Source: an uncultured Methanobrevibacter sp. (GTDB taxonomy: Archaea > Methanobacteriota > Methanobacteria > Methanobacteriales > Methanobacteriaceae). Taken from it: a stretch of 64,000 nt of DNA. Below, piece by piece: positions 35,501-43,600 of this stretch. The translations under genes and the position numbers were made by a program. The notes beneath the pieces are model-generated. The model saw only the letters and a program-made list of their open reading frames with translations. It had not been told where the DNA came from and ran no database searches. Location of the stretch: NCBI RefSeq assembly GCF_946184425.1, contig NZ_CAMHFP010000006.1, forward strand, positions 1 to 64,000, given 5' to 3'. Each line of letters starts with the position of its first letter. The first letter of the stretch is position 1.

Positions 35501-35905
35501 GACTGTCACATTATCTGCATAAACATTAATAGCTAAATCAGTTAATGTAACATCATTACCAGTCAATTTAATAGGTTTTCCAATAGTTAATTGAGTGAAA
35601 TTTAAACCTGAAAACTCGCCTTCAAAAATTAATTCATCAGAAGTGACATTTTCCATTAATCTACCGTCACTATCAAAATAGTTATTAATTGTAGAATTTG
35701 TTACAACACTGCTTTGTGAAACAACAGTGCTATTTTCTTCAACTACACTATCTTCTCCGACAGTTAAAACATCCTTATTAATAGTTATTTCATCATTCAC
35801 TTCAGAAATAGTTGCATTATCATCACTTGCAGCAAAAGCAACACTTGCTGATAATAAAACTATTGAAAGTAATATTAATGAAATAAATATACTCTTCCCT
35901 TTAAT
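32507..35905 (-). CDS. Adhesin-like surface protein with beta-helix and Ig-like domains, ATT start
   Basis: An exported surface protein of about 1132 residues. The body (about residues 90-830) is a right-handed parallel beta-helix made of short repeats such as NNVIDVAS and ISDNTLDI. It is followed by three Ig-like domains and a C-terminal module containing NGKAIFKITKLAKKG, also present in the 4914-aa protein. The first GTG (35800) would omit any signal peptide. GAGG at 35913-35916 is exactly seven bases before an in-frame ATT at 35905. Reading from there gives KGKSIFISLILLSIV... ending SVAFA, an ideal signal peptide, with no ATG, GTG or TTG in between and a TGA just upstream. An ATT start, or a mutated ATG, is therefore the best explanation. 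Confidence 0.85.
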   Translation of the reverse strand: MKGKSIFISLILLSIVLLSASVAFAASDDNATISEVNDEITINKDVLTVGEDSVVEENSTVVSQSSVVTNSTINNYFDSDGRLMENVTSDELIFEGEFSGLNFTQLTIGKPIKLTGNDVTLTDLAINVYADNVTVDGFKLIQTKDIYAISLDDVSNAVISNSVIDYKYLENKNAMAIYANNVDNFKFLNNVVYYVGNTTGSSFNNAIRVENDGSKKSSNILVEGNVFDIKMPSSAVGYDSNYNSLAYTQGAVFNGCENLTFKGNNLTLEYTSAVGAYDTIHVLSVGNANFQFTDDYDIIYPNVCDNVEISDNMIEANGHSYIYGIFLAANNFKINDNKVILSSDNNYAAGIDVEGPSSEGNVSNNVIDVASQNSAYGVYSYQYSGAIDDVSYYDNFIYLNAYAACGMEVVANNPVISGNLISLTGNHTTGMALNAVDEAVIDNNVVVSAGSNVGNASTGDSLVHPDSIGISVKGNALIKNNDISSTSTGINLLQGGNINVTDNVIDVDVVGNYSNYAILADDMDDLYITNNNITFNGKTNGNVITNAIRITNSGDANGVVISDNTLDITIPAADVVYAADWSSTVISEGIVIDSSDNLKFENNKIDLKYGEIIGFYDTIYAVDVLNSKNAAVKGNSITGSGNKYIYGIKLTGDNFIIDSNNISMVSNYYANGVDIEGPATGVISNNGIITNAVNSAYPIYSGMNNQPVSVNVTGNDMVADAYYVVGVELGGNDALVQDNGIEIKGNHTIGIGAYLDNVIIDNNKISSMASNVGNESIWDNFGTDTTGIKVLKGNATITNNNVQTTGDYAADLSGNNATVKDNYLAAKKAVAGASVIGSDNATVSRNTPSYKIILAAPKVYTEYVNGVLYVVMAMDENGDPLANMTIFTKVNGNVYNETTDANGYAAFVLDLDAGYYVAETSFEGDDKYGPKQITTPINVEASGTVIKSAASSTVLLTAIKTGSYYKIVLLDTNDNWLANKTVSITFNGKTSTYVTDELGVIKYKLSVSKVGTQKLTIKFAGDNNYVGSTSTATIKITKQATKVIAVNKVYKVRAKVKYYVMTLKDNKNKVIKKAKVTLRVNGKTYVAVTKANGKAIFKITKLAKKGTFTALVKFAGNGYYNPSLRAVKIRAI

Positions 35906-36020
35906 AGTTCCACCTCATTTAATTAATATAAAATAAAGAATAGTCCAATAAAATTTAATAAAATACTGACTACAATAAAAAATAGTAATTAATAATATTT
36001 AAAATTTAATAAATAAAACT

Positions 36021-36056
36021 TGAAAAAAAAGTAAAATAAAGGTTAAACCTTTATTT
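36021..36056 (-). terminator. Hairpin plus T-tract terminator of the 1480-aa adhesin
   Basis: AAATAAAGGTT (36034-36044) pairs with AACCTTTATTT (36046-36056), an 11-bp inverted repeat with a one-base centre, followed on the minus strand by TTACTTTTTTTT. The stop codon (36051-36053) lies inside the stem. Confidence 0.72.
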
Positions 36057-39000
36057 TTTAACAGTAATTGTATTATATACTTTACATCCGCCATAAGTTG
36101 AGAGTACGGCAGATTTACCAACTTTCAAATTTTTAATGGATATTATCGCAACTCCATATTTATTGGTTTTTGCAATATAAGCCTTACCATTAACTTTAAA
36201 AATGATTCTTTGATTTTTTAATATTTTACCATACTTATTAACCAATTTAGCTGAAAATTTAATAATTTTCGCTTTTTTCACAATCATATTCTTAGTAATG
36301 ACAGTTGGTTTAAATAGTATTTTACTTGAAACCTTATCCCCATTATATTGGGCTGTTAATGTGTAAATACCCGGATTCAATTTAAAAGATTTTAAAACAT
36401 AACCGTATTTATTTGTTTTAACGGAATAGGTTTTACCATTGACTTTAATGGACACAACTTTGCCGGCACCTACATATTTTCCATCAGCCCCTATAATACG
36501 AAGTTTATATGTTATTGCATTGCCATAATAAACAACATAATTTTTATTGCCAATTATTGCAGGCATTACATTAACTTTAACAGTATTTTTAGATGAATAA
36601 AAGTCTTCATCCCCTGCAAATGATGCATAAACAGTGTATGAACCTCTTGATAAAGTTGGTAAAATAACTTGACCCAATTTATTAGTGGTTAAATTATAAT
36701 CTGCATTACCAATCATCAATCGAAGTTTTTTATTTGCTAAAACAGACCCGTTTTGATCTTTTAATATAGCTAAAACTCCTTTAGGATATACTTTTGAATT
36801 AATTAAAATGCTTGTAGAAATAAGGTTATAAGCATTTAACTTGGAAGTAGCATTTGCTGATTCAAATTCATAATTACCATTTACATCAGCACTGATAGTA
36901 GGATTTTCACCATATATCTGAGGAATTTCCGCATTTAATACGGCCAAACCATTTTCATCACTTGTTGCTTTTCCCAAATATGCAGGATATCCGTCATCAA
37001 TTACAGTAAACTCAACTACCATACCGCTTACAGGATTTCCTAAAATATCCTTAATAATTGCGCTGAATTGAGCACTTCTTGCAATAGGACCGGTTACATC
37101 ATCAATGACAATTATCAAATTACCTTTCAAAATAGATAGGCTGGATTCAAATTCTGTGACCTTATAATTATCCTTAGTGACTTTTGCAGAAATTAGATAA
37201 TCTGCAGGACTGTCTTTAAATTCATAATCGAATTTAGCAATTCCATTATTAATAACAGAAGATCCAACTTTTTCTCCCATTAAACTGAATTCCACAATTG
37301 CACCTTCCATATTCTTATCAGAAGTTGTGAAAGTGAAAGTTCCATTTTCAAGATATTTTATCACAATTGCATCGAATTTTCCAGTAACCAAGTTTGCATA
37401 ATTATCAGATACCACATTATTTGCTGTACTGTTGACAGCATCATTTCCAGTACCGTTTGCGGAATATAAATAATTATTGGAAATATTATTATCTTTTGCG
37501 TCGTTATCAATGATAATTGCGTATCCTTTTAAAGTAGTTATGTTATTGTCTACAATAGAGTTGTTAGTTGAATATGACCTGAGGTATATTCCCGCATCCC
37601 CACCTTCAATGGTGTCAAAATTCTTAAAACCAACATTATCCCCAGCGATATTTAGGAATATGCAGTTTAAGTTAATTTCGTTATTGTCAGAATTGGAAAT
37701 TACAAAACCGTAAGCCTGTTTTGTTATAACATCAAAACTATTATTTTTTATGATATTGTTATCTGAATCAAATGCCTCAAGCCCATATACAAGATCTGAA
37801 TTTAATGTGAATGAATTATATTTAATATCTGATTTTTGAGACATTTCCAGGTTAATACCATAGGATATTTCGCTTGATTTTGCATCAATAACATTTCCAG
37901 TGATTATAGTATTCTCTGAAGAAGAACCAATAATCAATCCTTCGACACAATAACTTCCTTCTACAGCAATATTATTATTGATAAATTGATTATTTTCAGC
38001 ACCCTGACCTTCAGGAGCATACATTGTTGTGTAATAACCTAATACACCCATTCCATAAATATAATTATCATTACCCCAAACATAAACTTCATTGTCTGAA
38101 AATACATTATTATGACTGTTGTAATATAAATCGATACCTACAATGGAATTTGTTGAATTGAACGTGGAATAAGTCTGATTTAATTTTGAGGTTACACGAA
38201 CTTTATTTTGTGAAACAACATTTTCTGAAGAATAAACAATCAAAATACCATAAGTTCTGTATACTTCTTTTAAAACATGACTTCCTAAGTTTGAACTGCC
38301 GTCCGGACATACACTGTTTCCATCAGCACAAACAGAACTTCCATCGGTGCAGACAGTGCTTCCGTCAGTACACACAGAATTACCATCAGTACAAACAGTA
38401 CTTCCGTCAGTACACACAGAATTACCATCAGTACAAACAGTACTTCCGTCAGTACACACAGAATTACCATCAGTACAAACAGTACTTCCGTCAGTGCAGA
38501 CAGTATTTCCTTCTAAGCAATGTTGATTTTCAAATGTATAAACTTGTCCGGTACCATTTGTGAAAATAACATTATTAATAAATCTGCAGTCGGTTACAGT
38601 GTGCGCAAGAATTGTATATGTTAAATAATTACCTTCAGAAGATAAAGTGTTATTTATTACATCAACTTCATTGGATTCAACTACATAAATCGCATAAGCA
38701 GCATTAGGGTCATAAACATCAATTGTACAATTTAAAATTGTAACACCAGTAACCTGATAAACTAAAACACCCCACGCATTAATTCTTTCAGCACGATTAT
38801 TCTTAATATTTAAGTTTTCAATCCAAACACCATCTGAAGATACTCTGAATGTGGTGTTATAAAATGTAGGATTATCACCTGTGATTTTTATAGCTTTATT
38901 TACATAGATAAATTTATTTGAAAATTCTCCTGAAAAACTTAATATATCCCCATCATCAACTGCTGAAGTTAAACCACCATTTTCATCAATATAATCCCCA

Positions 39001-40493
39001 TAATTAGATGGAGTAATCATGTAGGTTTTTCCTTTAAAGTTATAAGCATGTTTAGAAGGATCAAATTCTCCTTCAGGAGTTAGAATTCTTGAATTTTTAT
39101 TTGAAATTTTATTTTTTTCAATAGTCCATGCAGTGGATGCATTTACATCTTTTGCATTTATAGAATATTGATTATTTGTAGAAATTACGTTGTTGATTAT
39201 TGTTATATTTCCTGACATTCTTTTAGAACTAATCTTTTGAATCAAAACACCAATCCCTGATTGACTAGTTATATCATTATCTATTATGGATAAGTTAAAT
39301 AACTGAGAATTAGAAGTTGAAATAGCATGGCCAGTAGTTGTGATAACAGTATTATTTTTAATCATGACATGTGAACCCTGAGGTTTTATTCCAACACCGC
39401 TAAGTAAGACCTGCACATAGTTATCTTCAACAACACATCTGTCAGAAACAGATATTCCAGCACCAGTAGAAATGATTTTTGCTCCAGTTATAATATTATT
39501 TTTAACTAGGGAATTAAGTGATGCAGCAATAGCACCTTCACCACCAGATTCAACTCCAACATGATTAAAATCAGCACCAGTAACATTAATAATCTGATTA
39601 TTGGTAACAATTGCATTGACACCAGCAGAAATACCTAAATATGCACCTATAATCTTATTGGAATCAATAGTGTTATTCCTACCCATTACTTGAATACCAT
39701 ATGCCCATGAGGTAGGCAACACATTGTATTTTATAGTGTTATTATAAATTACATTAAATTTGGAGTCACCTCCTTTTAAAGGACCTCCGGCAAAACTGGA
39801 TAAATAAATAGCATCCGCATCATCACAGTCAATATCATTGCTAGCTATATAATTATAATGAGCACCACTAATAATTAACGGCGGGGTAGACCTAGTTCCA
39901 TGACCATAAGTCTGTCCGTAAGTTGTTAACTTATTATATGTAATGTTGTTATAATTAGCATCATTTGCAATACAAATTGGATAAGAAGATGCTCCAGTAT
40001 TTTTAATTGTACATCCTGTAATCAGACAGTTGCTTGCACCGTTTAAAAATATACCATAATTATAAATTACAGTATTTGCAATATTCAAATTGGATAAATT
40101 ACTACCAGATGCACCTGAATTTAAAGTAAATACACAGTTTTTAAGATTTGAATTACTTCCCACCACATTTATGGGCTTTTCAAAAGTAAAATTCTTTTTA
40201 TTGAATGTACCTTCAATTGTAATGGTATCCCCATCCTTTACGGAAGAAGATATTAACTTACCTGCACTATTAAAGTAAGTGTTATAATTTTCTTCATTTA
40301 CAGTATGTGAAGTTTCGGTTAAAACTTCATCATTTATCGTATCAGCAGATGCAATATTATCTGAGATACTTAACTCATCAGTAGCTTCATTGCTAATACC
40401 AACTGTTTCATTAAAATCATCGGTTGCATTAACTGCACCGATGGTGATTAATAATAGCAATAAAACTAATAAAAAATTAATTTTTTTAACCAT
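36051..40493 (-). CDS. Adhesin-like surface protein with beta-helix, Cys-hexad repeat and Ig-like domains
   Basis: An exported protein of about 1480 residues. The signal peptide (VKKINFLLVLLLLLITIGAVNA) leads into two long parallel beta-helix regions, each introduced by a capping block with FNSAGKL or YIDENGGL. The second helix is interrupted near residues 662-732 by ten tandem hexads of the form VCTDGS/N. The C-terminal third carries at least four Ig-like domains and ends in KVNGKAYIAKTNKYGVAIISIK. The ATG at 40493 is six bases after GAGG; an in-frame TTG four codons upstream includes part of that element. It is flanked by other surface-protein genes on the same strand, each with its own terminator. 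Confidence 0.9.
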   Translation of the reverse strand: MVKKINFLLVLLLLLITIGAVNATDDFNETVGISNEATDELSISDNIASADTINDEVLTETSHTVNEENYNTYFNSAGKLISSSVKDGDTITIEGTFNKKNFTFEKPINVVGSNSNLKNCVFTLNSGASGSNLSNLNIANTVIYNYGIFLNGASNCLITGCTIKNTGASSYPICIANDANYNNITYNKLTTYGQTYGHGTRSTPPLIISGAHYNYIASNDIDCDDADAIYLSSFAGGPLKGGDSKFNVIYNNTIKYNVLPTSWAYGIQVMGRNNTIDSNKIIGAYLGISAGVNAIVTNNQIINVTGADFNHVGVESGGEGAIAASLNSLVKNNIITGAKIISTGAGISVSDRCVVEDNYVQVLLSGVGIKPQGSHVMIKNNTVITTTGHAISTSNSQLFNLSIIDNDITSQSGIGVLIQKISSKRMSGNITIINNVISTNNQYSINAKDVNASTAWTIEKNKISNKNSRILTPEGEFDPSKHAYNFKGKTYMITPSNYGDYIDENGGLTSAVDDGDILSFSGEFSNKFIYVNKAIKITGDNPTFYNTTFRVSSDGVWIENLNIKNNRAERINAWGVLVYQVTGVTILNCTIDVYDPNAAYAIYVVESNEVDVINNTLSSEGNYLTYTILAHTVTDCRFINNVIFTNGTGQVYTFENQHCLEGNTVCTDGSTVCTDGNSVCTDGSTVCTDGNSVCTDGSTVCTDGNSVCTDGSTVCTDGSSVCADGNSVCPDGSSNLGSHVLKEVYRTYGILIVYSSENVVSQNKVRVTSKLNQTYSTFNSTNSIVGIDLYYNSHNNVFSDNEVYVWGNDNYIYGMGVLGYYTTMYAPEGQGAENNQFINNNIAVEGSYCVEGLIIGSSSENTIITGNVIDAKSSEISYGINLEMSQKSDIKYNSFTLNSDLVYGLEAFDSDNNIIKNNSFDVITKQAYGFVISNSDNNEINLNCIFLNIAGDNVGFKNFDTIEGGDAGIYLRSYSTNNSIVDNNITTLKGYAIIIDNDAKDNNISNNYLYSANGTGNDAVNSTANNVVSDNYANLVTGKFDAIVIKYLENGTFTFTTSDKNMEGAIVEFSLMGEKVGSSVINNGIAKFDYEFKDSPADYLISAKVTKDNYKVTEFESSLSILKGNLIIVIDDVTGPIARSAQFSAIIKDILGNPVSGMVVEFTVIDDGYPAYLGKATSDENGLAVLNAEIPQIYGENPTISADVNGNYEFESANATSKLNAYNLISTSILINSKVYPKGVLAILKDQNGSVLANKKLRLMIGNADYNLTTNKLGQVILPTLSRGSYTVYASFAGDEDFYSSKNTVKVNVMPAIIGNKNYVVYYGNAITYKLRIIGADGKYVGAGKVVSIKVNGKTYSVKTNKYGYVLKSFKLNPGIYTLTAQYNGDKVSSKILFKPTVITKNMIVKKAKIIKFSAKLVNKYGKILKNQRIIFKVNGKAYIAKTNKYGVAIISIKNLKVGKSAVLSTYGGCKVYNTITVKK
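38297..38508 (-). repeat. Tandem 18/36-bp coding repeat encoding VC(T/A/P)DG(S/N) hexads
   Basis: Ten consecutive 18-bp units encode VCTDG-type hexapeptides, alternating S-T and N-S junctions so that the near-identical DNA period is 36 bp. The outer units diverge (VCADG, VCPDG), the inner ones are almost identical, as expected from slippage expansion. Every unit contributes one cysteine; a further Cys sits in the flanking HCLEGN. Confidence 0.85.
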
Positions 40494-40616
40494 AATATAC
40501 CTCAATCACATTAAATTCAATTGTATTTATAAAAATTATTAAACAAAAATTGAAAAATAATCTAATATATTGTTATATATGAAATTAAAGTATATTTAAA
40601 AATTACTAAAAAATAA

Positions 40617-40647
40617 AAAAAAGTTGATGATTAATTAATAATCATCA
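40617..40647 (-). terminator. Hairpin plus T-tract terminator of the CobN-like gene
   Basis: TGATGATTA (40625-40633) and TAATCATCA (40639-40647) form a 9-bp stem. On the minus strand it is followed by ACTTTTTTTT. The TAA stop (40635-40637) is in the loop. Confidence 0.72.
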
Positions 40648-43600
40648 TAATCGTCTTTTTGATCTCTTGCATAACCAACTAAGAAAATTGCAATCAAAAT
40701 AATAACTGCAATAATTACAAATATCGGCATGCTAGATTCTGTTGCACTTGCAGATTTAGCAGCTGACTGTTGAGACAACTCATAAGCTTTACTGCCGGCA
40801 TCCCCAGCACCACTTGCTGAAGCGGATGAAGCATCACTAGCAAATTCGGTTGCAGATTTTGCATCACCACTTGGAGAAGCATCAGCACCAAATCCTGTAT
40901 TTCCACCATCACTACTACTTGATTTGTCTTGAGATGTGCCGTTAGCTAATTGCTGTGCATTAGAACTGTCCTGACCTTTGTTATCAGATGATCCGCTGTT
41001 GGAACCAGTATTGTCACCTGAAGTTCCTTCTTCTTCAGGCATTTGATATAATGGGTCAGTGTTTGTTGCTTGAGCCAGGATTTCTGCAAATTTAGCCTTT
41101 TGAGCAGGAGTTAGAGAACTCATTTGAATAATTTTGGCATTGAAAGCCAAGTTCTTACATGTGTGGTGACAACATGCAACACTATATTCAATCACCTGTT
41201 TGATATACTCATCAATCAGTTTTTGAACAGTGCTTGCATCACCGTCCCAAACTCCCTGATCGGCAAGGTAAACCATCCAAAGTAAGGAAGTCTGATAACC
41301 GAATGAAGCAGTTGCCCCATCAATGTATCCACTCATGCCCAACAATTCATTAGACATTTGCTGACCTAATTCCTTACCTAAATGTTCATTAGATACAGTC
41401 AAGCCCCCAAACATGTTCTGGTATCTTGCAGCATATGCATTCATACCAGTTCCGCCACCGGTAATGAGTGGCATGTAATATTTAGGGTTTAGAAGCATTG
41501 TTCTGCTTTCATACTCGATTTCTTCCTGATAGGTTCTTGCAACATATTTATTTTTGTTCCTGATATCTACAAATGCAGTGTCAGGGCGAGGCAATCCGTT
41601 TCTTTCTCTCAATATGTTTGCAGCATTATATAAACCGCCGAACCAGTCATAGTAATCGTCTGAATCGAACAATCTCCATGTACTATCGAAGTTTTGAGTA
41701 ATCAAATCGGTTTTACCAAGAAGATACTTGAAGTTTTCTTTTTGACTTTTAATATCAATATTCCCCTTGTCATCAATAGTCCATGAGAATGAAACTCTTG
41801 AAAGATATATGTCCATCAATACCTCATTAACTGTGGATTTTTCCCAATCTGCAGTGTTAGGTATGAGGGTTGACATACCTGTTCCTTCAAGCACATTACC
41901 TGGAAGACCAAATAAACGGTCAAGCATTGGATTTTCATTGTAATGTTTAATAACATAGTTATTTGTTTCATTTTCGCCTTCTGCGAAGGCCGCAAGTTTA
42001 ACGGCAGTTAGCATCCAGTTAATCCAATCCTTGTTGTTTGTAACGATACTTGCAAACACATCAATCCTAGGTCTGTTTAGAACAGTGCCGTTTGACAGTT
42101 TGACTGTTAAATTTTCCAATGGAAGTTTTTCAACACCTATAACTTTTCCATTATCAGCCCATACCGGTTTGCAACCAAGGAAGTATAAAAATTCCGCAAC
42201 ACCTATTCCTTCAGTTCTTGAGATTTCAGTACCCCATAAGATTAATGAAGTTAATTCAGGCCATTTACCATGTTTTTCATAGTAATTAGCAAGCAGTAAA
42301 TCTACAATTTTTATTGCAGACTCATAAGCTGACTCAGAAGGCATCCTTGTAGGGTCAGATGCATAACCATCATAACCTGTTGGTATTGAGTCCCCATAGG
42401 AAGGGTCTGCAAACAATCCTGCAGGAACATATCCTCCCTGCAATGCAGTGAAAATCGCATTCCATTCATTGTTGTTTTGAATGTTAACAATGACCTGTGC
42501 AGCATATGCGGTTGCATTGTACAATGATGATCCTTTAGGTATATTATATTTACCTGTTAGCTCATCTACAGATGAACCGTTGACCAATTGAGAAATATAA
42601 TTCAACAAGAATTTCTTAATAGCATTAGTCTGATTTAAATATTTAATATTACCTTGAACATCATCATTGAAATTCTTACCTTTCAATTCAGGGTATAAAT
42701 ACTCCATTAGATAATTGTAGATTTTTGTTTGAGAAGATGTAATTGTCATCACTTCTTCTGTTAACTCATTTCCAGTCAATATTTTACCTAAAGTATGTAA
42801 ACCATATGTGATGAAATCATCTTCCATATCTTCCAGATAAAGATGCAAGTCATCTAACCATTCCTGGAAAGTTTCAACTGATCCTGTGAAATTTCTAAAA
42901 CCTAAAGTTGGAGCCAATTTAAGAATCTTTTGCTTATATTCTTCTGCATTTGAGGTTACATTAAGTTTAACTTGGTCTTTATAATAATTAATATAATTAT
43001 TCAATACAGTATAGTTACCATATAAACCAGAAGAAACCATTGCAGGAGTCATGTGAGTAATCAGTAATGCTGAAATTCTATCACGTGCAACCATTGCTTC
43101 ACCAGGGTTAGAAACAATATACGGATAAATTGTTGGATTTAAAGTTAATTCAAAAGTCCAATCTCCCTCAGTAGCACCTAAATTAGTTCCAGGTAACCAT
43201 TCCAAAGTACCGTGAGTTCCCATATTAATAATTGCATTTACTTTAGCGGTTTTATCCAACCATTTGTAATATGATACATAATACTGAGTAGGCGGCAAAG
43301 TTAAATCGTGGTAATTTTCCACAGTTTTCAGTTCTTCCCATCCTCTACTTGGCTGGAAGGTAACAAATACTTTTCCAAACCACATACCAGGAACAACCAT
43401 ATACTGTTGATCAGTTCCATTATACACCATGGACGGACCTAAACCAGATCCCCAGTAATCAGTCATATTCTTGATTAATCTTTGAGGAATATCTTTAATT
43501 AATTGACGGAAATCTTTTGTTGAAATCAGCTGATGATGTTTTACCAACTCATCATAATTATCTTCAACATATTGTTTGAGTAAACCGTAAGCCCATGAAC

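Noticed and set aside
38285-38563. CRISPR array suspicion and ORFs on the opposite strand over the 18/36-bp repeats
   Set aside because: The repeats are contiguous with no unique spacers and lie in frame within the adhesin coding for VCTDG hexads; the plus-strand ORF is a mirror of the repeat.
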